This document shows, one piece after another, positions 51,059-60,674 of a DNA stretch of 64,000 nucleotides. Numbering within the stretch: the first letter of the stretch is position 1; the number at the start of each line of letters is the position of its first letter. The position numbers were made by a program, and so were the translations under genes. This DNA is from Planctomycetia bacterium (GTDB lineage Bacteria > Planctomycetota > Phycisphaerae > UBA1845 > UTPLA1): NCBI GenBank assembly GCA_015075745.1, contig JABTTW010000002.1, forward strand, positions 372,001 to 436,000, read 5' to 3'. Under the pieces are notes generated by a model, which ran no database searches, was not told where the DNA came from, and was given only the letters and a program-made list of their open reading frames with translations.

Positions 51059-51862
51059 ATGACCCGACTGCTCATCAGAATGACCATCGCCGTCATTCTC
51101 GCGGCGCCGATCGGCTGGGCCGTGTGGGCTTCCCTCCAGCCCATCGACCGAATCTTCACCGAATCAGTCGCGGCCACATCCGGCGCCGCAAAGGCCCCTC
51201 AATGGGAGAACTACCGGCTCGCCATGACCCGCCTGCCCATGTGGCGCTTCATCCTGAACTCGCTGCTCATCACCTCCACCGCCGTCGTCGGCACCGTCCT
51301 CTCCGCGTCGATGGCCGCGTACTCATTCACGAGACACGATTGGCGCGGCCGCCGCATCTGGCTCGGCCTCGCCTTCATCGCCATGATGCTGCCTACCCAG
51401 ATGCTCGTCATTCCGCAGTTTCTCATCTTCCAGCATCTCGGGTGGGTCAACACATACAAGCCGCTGATCGTGCCGGCCTGGCTCGGCGGTTCGGCTTTTT
51501 CCATCCTCCTGTTCTATCAATTCTTCAAAGGCGTGCCCCATGCCTACCAGGACGCGGCCCGGCTCGACGGCGCGACGGACTGGCAGGCCTATTGGTGCAT
51601 CATGCTCCCCATGTCCAAGCCGGTCATCGGCGCCGTCATCGCCATCTCGTTCGTCGCCCACTGGCAGGCCTTCCTCGCGCCGCTCATCTACCTTTCCGAT
51701 TACGAGCGGTACCCGGTCTCCGTCGGCCTTCAGATGTTCCAGTCGCTCGAAGGAAGCTGGGCCAATTTGACAATGGCCGCGAGCATCGTCGCCCTGCTCC
51801 CGCCGCTGGCCATCACGCTGATTTCCCAGCGATATTTGATGAGAAGCCTCTCGTCCCGTTAG
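51059..51862 (+). CDS. Carbohydrate ABC transporter permease (MalG type)
   Basis: 267 residues with six hydrophobic segments. The EAA loop is HAYQDAARLDGATDWQAYWCIMLPMSKPVIGAV, which contacts the ATPase, and the N-terminus matches the CUT1 family. The usual partner genes (MalF-like permease, solute-binding protein, ATPase) are not next to it, so this is an isolated gene or the partners are elsewhere. The substrate is not readable. Confidence 0.85.
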   Translation: MTRLLIRMTIAVILAAPIGWAVWASLQPIDRIFTESVAATSGAAKAPQWENYRLAMTRLPMWRFILNSLLITSTAVVGTVLSASMAAYSFTRHDWRGRRIWLGLAFIAMMLPTQMLVIPQFLIFQHLGWVNTYKPLIVPAWLGGSAFSILLFYQFFKGVPHAYQDAARLDGATDWQAYWCIMLPMSKPVIGAVIAISFVAHWQAFLAPLIYLSDYERYPVSVGLQMFQSLEGSWANLTMAASIVALLPPLAITLISQRYLMRSLSSR

Positions 51863-51934
51863 ACAGCCGTCTAACGCCCCAAGTGTACGTTCGCCCGCTT
51901 CCCCCTTATCCTGCCGTAAGCAATCGGAAGCGCC

Positions 51935-52675
51935 ATGACCTCATACCATCTTTCCATTCGGCCCAATCCCTCCGTCCCGTTTGAGGTGCGCCACGCCGAT
52001 CCCGATCTGCTCGTCGTCTACAAGCCGTCCGGCGTGGTCACGCAGCCCGGCAAAAAGCACGCCCACGACAGCCTGCTCAACGGGCTGTTCGTCGAATACG
52101 GCAACGCCCTTCAGAATCTCGGCGAGGCGCGCGGATGGGGGCTGCTTCACCGGCTCGACAAGGACACCTCGGGGCTCCTGCTCGTCGCGCTTCGCAACCG
52201 GGCGTTTGAAAACCTGCTCGACCAATTCAAGAAGCGAAAGGTCGCAAAGATCTATTGGGCCATCGTCCGCGGCACCCCGCGCCCGGCCCAGGCGGTGATT
52301 CAGGACCCCATCAAGGAAGTGGTCGCGGCCCGGAAAAAGGCGGTCATCGCCCGTGACGGCAAGCAGGCCATCACCGCGTATCGTGTCCTGGAGACCGTTG
52401 ACGACATTTCGCTCATCGAAGCGCGCCCCAAGACAGGCCGGCTCCACCAGATCCGCGTCCACATGGCCGCGAAGGGCTACCCCGTCCTGGGAGAAGACGT
52501 CTACGCCCGCGATGGCGATCTGCCCAAGGTGCCGCGCCTCTGTCTGCACGCGGCGTCGCTCTCCTTCGTGCATCCTGAAACCGGTAAAAAAATGACGGTG
52601 TGCGCCGACTGGCCGAAGGACCTCCGCTCGACCCTTAAGCGCTTTTCGCTCCATCAGCCGGGCGACCAGGAATGA
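51935..52675 (+). CDS. RluA-family RNA pseudouridine synthase
   Basis: 246 residues. Motif GLLHRLDKDTSGLLLVA holds the catalytic Asp, with VVYKPSGVVTQPG at the N-terminus and AKGYPVLGEDVYARDG near the end. The S4 domain is absent, so it is an RluA/TruC-like core enzyme. Target RNA (rRNA or tRNA) not determined. Its last four bases overlap the start of the next gene (ATGA). Confidence 0.88.
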   Translation: MTSYHLSIRPNPSVPFEVRHADPDLLVVYKPSGVVTQPGKKHAHDSLLNGLFVEYGNALQNLGEARGWGLLHRLDKDTSGLLLVALRNRAFENLLDQFKKRKVAKIYWAIVRGTPRPAQAVIQDPIKEVVAARKKAVIARDGKQAITAYRVLETVDDISLIEARPKTGRLHQIRVHMAAKGYPVLGEDVYARDGDLPKVPRLCLHAASLSFVHPETGKKMTVCADWPKDLRSTLKRFSLHQPGDQE

Positions 52676-53223
52676 AAAGGACAGCTTCGAAAATCCTCTT
52701 CAAAGCAAAGCTCCTGCGTCCGGCAACGCCCGGAAGGGGCGGCTCTTGGACCTATTTGATCTTGCCAAAAACCGCCAGTGCGAAGCTTCCCACGCGGGGC
52801 ATGACGACGGTTGACGGCACGATCAATGGCTATCCATTTCGAGCGACCCTTGAGCCGGACGGTCAGAAAAGCCATTGGCTCAAGGTGACCAAAAAGACGA
52901 TGGAAGCTGCGAATGCATCCGTAGGAGACGTCGTTACGTTGGAGCTCATGCCTGTTGGAGAAGAACCGGAACCCAAGGTTCCTGCGGACCTGCGAAAGGC
53001 GCTCGCGGCCGCACCGAAGGCGAAGGCGTTGTGGTCAGACATCACCCCCATCGCGCGCAAAGACTGGATACATTGGATTACTTCCGCCAAGCGGCCAGAA
53101 ACTCGCGCGCGTCGCATCGTAAACGCCTGCGATATGCTCGCTTCGGGGAAGAGACGTGTCTGCTGCTTCGATCGATCGGGGTTCTATAGTAAGAGCTTAG
53201 CCGCTCCTAAAGCGGCGGATTAG
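52672..53223 (+). CDS. DUF1905 / OmdA-type protein
   Basis: 183 residues. First ~95 residues fit DUF1905 (SKILFKAKLLRPATPGRGGSWTYLILPKTASAKLPTRGMTTVDGTINGYPFRATLEPDG), the rest fits the bacteriocin-protection YdeI/OmpD-associated domain (WSDITPIARKDWIHWITSAKRPETRARRI). Role unclear; overlaps the rluA-like gene by four bases, so translation is coupled. Confidence 0.75.
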   Translation: MKRTASKILFKAKLLRPATPGRGGSWTYLILPKTASAKLPTRGMTTVDGTINGYPFRATLEPDGQKSHWLKVTKKTMEAANASVGDVVTLELMPVGEEPEPKVPADLRKALAAAPKAKALWSDITPIARKDWIHWITSAKRPETRARRIVNACDMLASGKRRVCCFDRSGFYSKSLAAPKAAD

Positions 53224-53265
53224 CCGGTCGGTTCTCGACCGTTCGAGGGCGATCTCGATGATGGT

Positions 53266-54165
53266 TCAGACTTGCTCGGCCAGGGTCTTGTGCAGCTTCT
53301 TGAGGGCTTCCGCCTCGATCTGCCGCACGCGCTCCCGCGTCAGACCGATCTTCGCGCCGATGTCCTTCAGCGTCATCGGCTCCTCGTCCTCAAGACCGTA
53401 TCGCAGCTTGAGAATGGTCGCCTCGCGATCGGTGAGTTGCGAGATCAGGCTGCCCAGCAACTTCGACTCGGCCTCGCTGAAAACGGCCTCGTCCGGCATC
53501 TGGCTCTTCTGATCCGGCAGCATGTCCGACAGCAGCGAACCGCCGTCGGCGCCGGATGACTGAGTCGGCGCGGAAAACGCCCGAACAGCCCGGCGAATCA
53601 TTCGCACCTTCCGCTCGGGAAGCTGCATCCGATCGGCCAGCTCCGGAATCGTCGGCGATCGGCTCAGTTCCTCGTTGAGTTGCGTATGGGCCTGCTTCCA
53701 GCGAGCAATCATCTCGACCATGTAGGCCGGAATGTGCACCGGCTGAACCGCGTTGATCAGCGCCCGCTTGATCGCCTGCTTGATCCACCAGCTCCCATAG
53801 GTGCTGAATCGCGCGCCCATGTCCGGGTCGAAACCTTCCACGGCCCGGAGCAGTCCCAGGTTGCCTTCTTCGATCAGGTCGGACAGGGGCATGCCGCGAT
53901 TGCCGTAGGCCTTGGCGATGTTCACCACCAGCCGCAGGTTCGAGCGGATCATCCGCTCGCGCGCCTCGTTGGCCTCCTGCTCGTGCTGCTCTTTTTCGGG
54001 CAAAGAAATCTCGCCGCGGCTGAACCGACGCGACGCCGCCGTGCCGCGGGCAATGGCCCTGGCAAGCTCTTTCTCTTCGTCCGCCGTCAGAAGCGCGGAC
54101 TCATTGATCTGCTTCAGATATTGTTGGAGTCCCGGCTCAACTGAAATGGTAGTTCCTCCGCTCAC
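53266..54165 (-). CDS. Sigma-70 family RNA polymerase sigma factor (RpoD/SigA type)
   Basis: 299 residues. Regions are complete but region 1.1 is missing: region 1.2 (LQQYLKQINESALLTADEEKELARAI), 2 (RMIRSNLRLVVNIAKAYGNRGMPLSDLIEEGNLGLLRAVEGFDPDMGARFSTYGSWWIKQAIKRAL), 3 (PTIPELADRMQL) and 4 (TLKDIGAKIGLTRERVRQIEAEALKKL). This is a group 1/2 sigma factor, possibly a secondary one such as those numerous in planctomycetes. Whether it is the primary housekeeping factor cannot be told. Confidence 0.9.
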   Translation of the reverse strand: MSGGTTISVEPGLQQYLKQINESALLTADEEKELARAIARGTAASRRFSRGEISLPEKEQHEQEANEARERMIRSNLRLVVNIAKAYGNRGMPLSDLIEEGNLGLLRAVEGFDPDMGARFSTYGSWWIKQAIKRALINAVQPVHIPAYMVEMIARWKQAHTQLNEELSRSPTIPELADRMQLPERKVRMIRRAVRAFSAPTQSSGADGGSLLSDMLPDQKSQMPDEAVFSEAESKLLGSLISQLTDREATILKLRYGLEDEEPMTLKDIGAKIGLTRERVRQIEAEALKKLHKTLAEQV

Positions 54166-54453
54166 GCTTGAAGCTCGTCCGGAATTGCGGACCCCTGCGA
54201 GGGGCCCATCCCCCCCTCATCATCGGCCATGCAGTGCTTGCGGTTGCTTCAAATCGCTCGACAACCAAAGGATCGCCTGCCGCCAAAGGGGGAACGACTC
54301 TCGGACGACGGATTCTAGGACGGGGGAAAACATTCCGCGCCGGCAGGCAGTCATTAAGAAGCCGGGGCCGCTTGCCAGGCGGCCCTGCTGCTTATTGTGC
54401 CGTCGCCGATCAATCCGGCGCACGTGACTCGGCGTTCTCCTCCGGACGGATCG
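54166..54453. other. Intergenic region between the sigma factor and rpsA
   Basis: Both flanking genes are on the minus strand; this 288-bp gap should hold the sigma-factor promoter and the rpsA terminator. No clear hairpin or gene was found. Confidence 0.4.
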
Positions 54454-56337
54454 TTACGATGCCTCGTCAGTCTCCTCGGTTGGATCTGTTGCCTCGGCTG
54501 CCTCGGCTGCTGCCTCCGTTGGCTCGCCGGCATCGGCTGGCACGGGTTTCTCCACATTCGGATCGTTCAGGAGCACCGTGCCGTGGATAATGTCGGTCGT
54601 TTCCTCGCCGGTCGAGCCGTGCAGGCCGCCGCGGCGCGCCTTGGGACCGGTCTTCTTTTCTCCGCCTTCGGTGGTCGCGTCGGCGGCCCAGTCGGCTCGC
54701 TTCTTGGACAGGCCGATCTTCCGGTCGGCGGTGTCCACGCGAAGAATCTTGACCTCGATCTCCTGACCGATCTGAACCTCCTGGTGAGGGTCTTCGATGC
54801 GGTGATCGGTCAACTCGGAGACGTGCAGCAATCCTTCCAGATCCTGCTCCAGTTCCACGAAAACGCCGAAGTTGGTGATCTTGGTGACCTTGCCCTGCAC
54901 GATCATGCCCGGGATGTAGCGATCCGGAACCGCGTGAAGCCACGGATCCTCGGTGAGCTGCTTGAGGCCCAGGGCGATTCTCTGCTTCTCCTGATCGACC
55001 GAAAGAACGACGCAGCGAACCTCGTCGCCCTTCTTGAGCATTTCCGAAGGATGGCTGACCTTCTTGGTCCAGCTCATGTCGGAAACGTGCAGCAGGCCGT
55101 CGATGCCGTCCTCGATCTCGATGAAGGCGCCGTAGTTCGTCAGGTTGCGCACCTTGCCGGAAACGACCGTGTTCGGCGGATACTTCTCGGCGACCCGCGT
55201 CCACGGGTTCGTCTCGGTCTGCTTGATGCCCAGCGAGATTTCCTGCTTGGCCTTGTTGATCTCCAGAACAATGACCTCGATCTCCTGACCGACCGAGAGC
55301 ATCTCGGAAGGATGCGTGATTCGCCGCGTCCAGGACATCTCGGAAATATGAACCAGTCCCTCGATGCCGCCCTCGAGCTTCACGAAGGCGCCGTAGTTGG
55401 TGATGTTGACGACGCTGCCCTTGACCTTCGTCTGGATCGGGTACTTGGCCTCGACCGCGTCCCACGGATTCTCCTGCGTCTGCTTGAGACCCAGGGCGAT
55501 CTTTTCCTTGTCCTTGTCGATCGAGAGGACCTTGACGTTCGTCTTCTGGTCGATTTTCAGCAGCTCGCTCGGATGGCCGATCCGATCCCAGCTCATATCG
55601 GTGATGTGCAGCAGGCCGTCGATGCCGCCCAGGTCGATGAATGCGCCGAAGTCGGCGATGTTCTTGACCGTTCCCTCGCGAATCTGGCCGACCTCGATTT
55701 CCGACATCAGCTTCGACTTCGACTCGGCCCGTTCGACCTCGATCAACTTGCGGCGAGAAATAACGATGTTGCGGCGTTCGGTGTCGATCTTCAAAACGAC
55801 CGCCTCGATCGTCTTGCCGATGAACTCACCGACATCGCCCGGCCGCCGCGTATCGACCTGGCTTGCGGGCAGGAACACCGGCACGCCGATGTCCACCAAG
55901 AGGCCGCCCTTGATCTTTCGCGTGACCTTGCCGCTGACCTTCTGGCCTTCCTGGCAGTTTTCGAGGACGCGCTCCCAGCCGCGAATGCGATCGGCCTTGC
56001 GCTTCGACAGGATCACCACGCCGGTGTCCGACTCGATCGACTCGAGAAGCACTTCAATCTCATCGCCGGGATCGATCTCACTCGGATCGTCCCACTCGCT
56101 TAGCTGAATATATCCTTCGCTCTTCAGGCCGACGTCAACAACGACTTCCGAGCCGCTGATACCGATGATCTTTCCCTTCAGGATCGTGTCCGCGGTGTAT
56201 TCTTCGCAGGAAGTGCCGATCGCCTTTTCCAGAACAGCCGTGTCGGTCGTACTCCCGCCCAGGGCCGCCAGCTCCTGATCGAGCTCCTCGTCACTCACGT
56301 CGATCCGGGACATCATGTCGTTGTCAATTCGCAGCAT
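54454..56337 (-). CDS. rpsA: Ribosomal protein S1
   Basis: 627 residues with six S1 RNA-binding domains. Domain starts are seen at ILKGKIIGISGSEVVVDVG, GQKVSGKVTRKIKGGLLVDIG, GQIREGTVKNIADFGAFIDLG, QTKVKGSVVNITNYGAFVKL, NTVVSGKVRNLTNYGAFIEI and GMIVQGKVTKITNFGVFVEL. An acidic N-terminal end and a Glu/Ala-rich C-terminal tail (~60 residues) flank them. I start at the ATG at 56337; upstream in-frame ATGs lack a ribosome site. S1 unwinds mRNA for translation initiation. Confidence 0.94.
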   Translation of the reverse strand: MLRIDNDMMSRIDVSDEELDQELAALGGSTTDTAVLEKAIGTSCEEYTADTILKGKIIGISGSEVVVDVGLKSEGYIQLSEWDDPSEIDPGDEIEVLLESIESDTGVVILSKRKADRIRGWERVLENCQEGQKVSGKVTRKIKGGLLVDIGVPVFLPASQVDTRRPGDVGEFIGKTIEAVVLKIDTERRNIVISRRKLIEVERAESKSKLMSEIEVGQIREGTVKNIADFGAFIDLGGIDGLLHITDMSWDRIGHPSELLKIDQKTNVKVLSIDKDKEKIALGLKQTQENPWDAVEAKYPIQTKVKGSVVNITNYGAFVKLEGGIEGLVHISEMSWTRRITHPSEMLSVGQEIEVIVLEINKAKQEISLGIKQTETNPWTRVAEKYPPNTVVSGKVRNLTNYGAFIEIEDGIDGLLHVSDMSWTKKVSHPSEMLKKGDEVRCVVLSVDQEKQRIALGLKQLTEDPWLHAVPDRYIPGMIVQGKVTKITNFGVFVELEQDLEGLLHVSELTDHRIEDPHQEVQIGQEIEVKILRVDTADRKIGLSKKRADWAADATTEGGEKKTGPKARRGGLHGSTGEETTDIIHGTVLLNDPNVEKPVPADAGEPTEAAAEAAEATDPTEETDEAS

Positions 56338-56721
56338 GTCTCTTTCGTCTTTCTCTGGCCGACCCATCCCACGCAGGCGACGGCGCGCATCTTTGTCATT
56401 TCCTGCTTCGGGGCCGTTGTGAAGTGGGCGACCGCCGTGCAGGCGACCCGTCGCGCCGGCAGGCGTGACGAGTCCTGGTGAATTTACGGCACCCCAACCG
56501 CCCGCGACCTGTGCCGCGGATTCCATTCGAGCGGTTCAAGGGAATCCTGCAGTATATCGGTGATATCAGGAGGTGGCAAACAGCACAACGGCCGACGGTT
56601 CCCTCGAAATGACCCTCTCGATGGATGCGCCATCCCCGCGGATTTTCAGCCCCCTTATGATCCGCCGATCGCCGCACCGATTGGCCGTGCAGGACCCGCG
56701 CACAAAGAGACGAATCGTCAA
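56338..56721. other. Divergent intergenic region of rpsA and the TPR membrane protein
   Basis: About 380 bp between the two starts. It should contain both promoters. Open frames that reach in from either side appear non-coding. No box was recognised with confidence. Confidence 0.4.
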
Positions 56722-58818
56722 ATGAAACGACCCCCCCAGAATGCCCCGGCCCTGGTCGCCGATCCCTTCGCCGCCGGCAAACGCCGGATGCCGCCCTGGC
56801 TCCCGCCTCTGCTCATCGCGGCCGTCGGGGGCGCCATCTACGCCAATAGCCTGAGCGTCCCCTTTGTCTTCGACGATGACGAGTCCATCGCCAAAAATGT
56901 CTTCATCCGCGAGCTATGGCCGCTGACCAACGCCCTCCATGCCCCGGCCAAAACCACCGTCGACGGCCGGCCGATTCTCAGTCTCTCCCTGGCGATCAAT
57001 TACGCGATCGGCGGCCTGGATGTCCGTGTCTACCACGTCACCAATATCCTCATTCACATCGGCGCTGCCCTGGCCCTCTTCGGCGTTGTCCGGCGAACCC
57101 TCCTGACCGAAAAGCTCAAGCCTACCCTCGGCGACAAAGCCAATGGAGTAGCGCTGGCCGCGGCGCTGCTCTGGGTCGCTCATCCCCTCTGCACGCAGGC
57201 AGTCACCTACGTCATTCAGCGCGCCGAATCGCTGATGGCGATGTTCTACCTGCTGACGATCTATTGTGCTCTGCGCGCGCTGCACGCCTCGCGTTCGAGA
57301 TTCTGGCCGGTCGCATCCGTCGTCGCATGCGCCCTGGCGATGGGGACCAAGGAGGTCGCCATCTCCGCGCCGGTCCTCGTCTGGCTCTTCGATCGCACCC
57401 TCTTCGCCGGCTCGTTCGCAGCGGCCCTGCGAAAGCGGCCCCTCTTCTACGCGGCGCTGGCCGGCACGATGCTCATCCAGATCGCCCTCGTCCTCAACTC
57501 ACCCCGGCCCGACGCCGCCGGCTTCGGAACCGCCGCCCAGCAGCCGCTGGCCTACCTCGCGACGCAGTTCGGCGTCATCGTGCATTACCTCCGGCTCGCG
57601 CTCTGGCCCACCGGCCTGTGCATCGACTATGCCTGGCCCATCGCCAATTCAGCCATGGAAATCGTGCCGCCGCTGATCCTCGTCGCCGCGATCTTTGTCG
57701 CAACCGTGCGAGCCATCGCGGTCAATTCAGCCTGGGGCATCGCGGGCAGCGCGTTCTTCATAATCCTCGCCCCGACCTCAAGCGTCCTCCCGATGATGGA
57801 CCCCATTTTCGAGCATCGCTTCTACCTGCCGCTCGCCGTCGTCTGCGTATCGGCCGTGTGTCTCATCGCGATGCTCCTCAAGCGCATGCCCGCCGACATC
57901 GCGCGTCGATTCGTCCCCGTGGCAGTCGCGGCGCTGGTCGTCACCCTCGGCGTGCTGACGATTCAACGCAACGCCGTCTATCAAACCGATCTCGGCCTAT
58001 GGCAGGATGCGCTGGCCAAGCGACCCGAAAACATCCGCGCCATGGTCAACGTCGGCATCGCCTACATGCTCGAAGGAAAGGACAGCGAGGCCTTCGTCGT
58101 ATTGCAGAAGGCCGTCGAGAAGAACCCCCGCCACGCCGAGGCCCAACAGAATCTCGCCACCGCCCTGACCCGGCTCGGCAGATTTGAAGAAGCGATCGCT
58201 CACTACGAGGAGTCCATTCGCCTCTCCGACAACTACTACCAGGCCCACTTCAACCTCGCCCTCGTGCTTGAAGAATTAAACCGCGCGGAGGAGGCCGCAC
58301 AGCATTATGAAGACGCGCTGCGAATCTATCCCGAGTACCCGGAAGCCAACGAAAAGTACGCCCGCCTGCTGGCCAAACACGGGCATATTGATGAGGCGAT
58401 CGCTCATTACGAAGTCGCGCTGCGTCACAACCCCAACAACGCCGTCTCCCATCACGCCATCGGAAACCTGCACGTTCGAGCCGGCCGCTGGAACGAGGCC
58501 GTCGAAGAGTACAAGATAGCCGTCGCACTCGATCCCGATTTCCTCGAGGCCACCAATAACCTCGGCGCCACGCTGGCCCGGCTCGGCAATACCGACGAGG
58601 CGATCCAGCTCTTCACCTCTGCGTTATCGCGGCACCCCGACAACGCAATGCTCCACGCCAATCTGGGAACGGTGTACTTGAAGGCCGGCGATCACGAGTC
58701 GGCAGAGCGATCATTCGCGTCTGCATTGCACCTCGATCCGAGCTGCAAGCCCGCTGAGGTGGGATTGGGACGGCTGCGCAGCAAAAAAGAGCGCGCGGGA
58801 GATGGTCTTCAGCCGTAG
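56722..58818 (+). CDS. TMTC-like membrane protein with C-terminal TPR array
   Basis: 698 residues. N-terminal half has about ten membrane segments with the GT-C-like first loop (VPFVFDDDESIAKNVFIRELWPLTN), HVTNILIHIGAALALFG and HPLCTQAVTYVIQRAESL, like TMTC/DUF1736 O-mannosyltransferases. From residue ~430 on there are at least seven TPRs (e.g. PRHAEAQQNLATALTRLGRFEEAIAHYEESIRL, YPEANEKYARLLAKHGHIDEAIAHYEVALR). Suggested role: membrane glycosyltransferase with protein-binding TPRs. Start at 56722 (MKRPPQN) since the upstream extension is not conserved. Confidence 0.75.
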   Translation: MKRPPQNAPALVADPFAAGKRRMPPWLPPLLIAAVGGAIYANSLSVPFVFDDDESIAKNVFIRELWPLTNALHAPAKTTVDGRPILSLSLAINYAIGGLDVRVYHVTNILIHIGAALALFGVVRRTLLTEKLKPTLGDKANGVALAAALLWVAHPLCTQAVTYVIQRAESLMAMFYLLTIYCALRALHASRSRFWPVASVVACALAMGTKEVAISAPVLVWLFDRTLFAGSFAAALRKRPLFYAALAGTMLIQIALVLNSPRPDAAGFGTAAQQPLAYLATQFGVIVHYLRLALWPTGLCIDYAWPIANSAMEIVPPLILVAAIFVATVRAIAVNSAWGIAGSAFFIILAPTSSVLPMMDPIFEHRFYLPLAVVCVSAVCLIAMLLKRMPADIARRFVPVAVAALVVTLGVLTIQRNAVYQTDLGLWQDALAKRPENIRAMVNVGIAYMLEGKDSEAFVVLQKAVEKNPRHAEAQQNLATALTRLGRFEEAIAHYEESIRLSDNYYQAHFNLALVLEELNRAEEAAQHYEDALRIYPEYPEANEKYARLLAKHGHIDEAIAHYEVALRHNPNNAVSHHAIGNLHVRAGRWNEAVEEYKIAVALDPDFLEATNNLGATLARLGNTDEAIQLFTSALSRHPDNAMLHANLGTVYLKAGDHESAERSFASALHLDPSCKPAEVGLGRLRSKKERAGDGLQP

Positions 58819-58826
58819 TCTGAGTC

Positions 58827-59996
58827 TTATTCGTGATCGATCGGCCACGGCCCGCATCGCAGAAACGCCCGCAGCGCCGCGACGCATCGCCGATCAAGTT
58901 GATGCGGCGTCATCTGGTCGAGCTGCCGCAGCGCCTCGTGCATCGTCATGCCCTGCCGATAGTGCCGCGTCTGCGTCAAGGCGTCGTAAATGTCCGCGAC
59001 CGCCAGAATCCGCGCCTTGAGCGGAATCTGCTCACCCACCAGCTTGTCCGGATATCCCGAGCCGTCGAGCTTCTCGTGGTGCGCCGCCGCGATGAAGTCC
59101 AGCCCTTGCAGGTCGGCCATGAATTCGATCTTCGACAGAATCACGCGCGAGTGAACGGCGTGCCGCTTCATCTCCTCGAATTCATCCGTCGTCAGCTTGC
59201 CCGGCTTCGTCAGCACCGCCTCGCGAACGCCGATCTTGCCCACGTCATGCACCAGCCCGGCGATCCGCAGCCACTCCAGTTCCTCCGGCGGCAGACCGAA
59301 CACCGTGCCGATGCCCATGGCGTAATTCGCCACGTTGACCGAGTGCACCGCTGTCAGCGGATCGCGCGCATCCAGCGCCGTCGAAAGCGACTCCACAAAG
59401 CTGTTGAACTGCCGGCGCTGCGCCTGATAGAGCCCCGCGTTCTCCAGCGAAATCGCCACCTGTACCGCGATGGCCTCCAACAGCGGCAGATCGTCCTGCC
59501 GAAAGTGGCCGATCCGCTGGTCCATCACCTGAAGCACACCAACGCACTTCGTCGGTCCCTGTAGGATCGGAACGATAAGCATCGAACGCGGCGCATAGTC
59601 CGTGCGGCATGCAATGGCCCGCGCGAAATCGGCCTCGTCGTGCGTGTCGTGAACGCACACCGGCAGATGCGTCGCAAAGACCCGCCCGCAAAGGCCGTGA
59701 TCGGCGGCGATTCGCAACTGCTGCGGCCAATGCTCCAGCCCCTCGGCCACCTCGGTCCAAAGTTCACCTTTCGAGGCATCGTGAAGAAAAAGAGACGACC
59801 GATCGGCGTCGAACGCCCAGGTGACCTGCTCGATGATCGTCCGCATCAGTGCGCGGCTGTCGCGCGTGGAGCCGATCGCCCGGCTCACCTGCATGAGAAC
59901 GGAGAGCCACCGCTCCTGGCGCTCGTGGCCGCACCCGGACCGCTGCCCGCTGACTGGGACTGTCGATTCAATCAGAGTCACGTTGCAAGGATACAA
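58827..59996 (-). CDS. GAF and HD-GYP domain protein
   Basis: 389 residues. Residues ~30-190 form a GAF sensor domain (RSSLFLHDASKGELWTEV, GLCGRVFATHLPVCVHD, VGVLQVMDQRIGHFRQDDLPLLEAIAVQVAIS). Residues ~205-385 form an HD-GYP phosphodiesterase: VHSVNVANYAMGIG, HDVGKIGVREAVLTKPGKLT, HHEKLDGSGYPDKLVGEQIPLKARILAVADIYDALT. All HD and GYP residues are there, so cyclic-di-GMP hydrolysis is plausible. Start is uncertain: TTG at 59996 or a GTG five codons later; no good ribosome site. Confidence 0.9.
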   Translation of the reverse strand: MYPCNVTLIESTVPVSGQRSGCGHERQERWLSVLMQVSRAIGSTRDSRALMRTIIEQVTWAFDADRSSLFLHDASKGELWTEVAEGLEHWPQQLRIAADHGLCGRVFATHLPVCVHDTHDEADFARAIACRTDYAPRSMLIVPILQGPTKCVGVLQVMDQRIGHFRQDDLPLLEAIAVQVAISLENAGLYQAQRRQFNSFVESLSTALDARDPLTAVHSVNVANYAMGIGTVFGLPPEELEWLRIAGLVHDVGKIGVREAVLTKPGKLTTDEFEEMKRHAVHSRVILSKIEFMADLQGLDFIAAAHHEKLDGSGYPDKLVGEQIPLKARILAVADIYDALTQTRHYRQGMTMHEALRQLDQMTPHQLDRRCVAALRAFLRCGPWPIDHE

Positions 59997-60674
59997 TTCG
60001 GCAAAATGGGATAACTGCTCGGACTCTCGGAAGACAATCCCGCAAACGAACAGTCCCCTCGGATGCTTTTGCGGACCTATGCGAGCGCCGCAAATTGTCG
60101 GACCCTGCCATCATCCGGGGATTCCGAGAAAGTCGCGCGCCTCGGTGGCGTTTCACTTAACGAGCCGATAGTCGAGCACGGGTCTCAAATCGTCCCACCC
60201 CAAAAAGAGGAGTCCCGGTAAGTCGCCATCAGGCATCCCAACTGCCGCTGATTGCCGTACGGCTCATTCCTCCCCTCACGTCGCTTCCCGCCCCCATTCA
60301 CTTCTATGTCACCGCGCAGGATTACAAGAAACTCGAAACCGAAATGATGTTCGAAGGCGGCAGTCGCCTGACAAGAGCGAGCAGGGACTCCTTTCTTAGC
60401 GCAGGCTTCACAATCTGCAAACCATCACCCAACTCAAAGGACGAAACGGAATGCAGATGCGATTTCACATGACGCAAGGAATAGACATGGCAGCGACATC
60501 TACCTACGGCCCATCGCGCAATTGAGCCGGCGCCGGCCTTCTTGTGATATCTGACCCTGCAGGAAGGATTGGAACCGACCCGTCTAAATCCATCGGACGG
60601 AGCGATGGGCCATTGAAATTCAGTGTGTGTAAATGCACAGCGCGAGCCACGCTTTTTCGAAAGGAAGTTGAGAA
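59997..60674. other. Long stretch (about 680 bp) without a certain gene
   Basis: On the plus strand a coding-like frame without a standard start runs from about 60220 to 60472 (IHFYVTAQDYKKLETEMMFE, then a Ser/Thr/Lys/Glu-rich end). Only an internal ATG at 60344 could start it, giving ~42 codons. It may be a decayed gene. Otherwise nothing was recognised. Confidence 0.35.

Noticed and set aside
56530..56580. tRNA-like T-arm sequence near 56536
   Set aside because: A GGTTCAAGG-like word is present but no acceptor stem or anticodon arm can be drawn.
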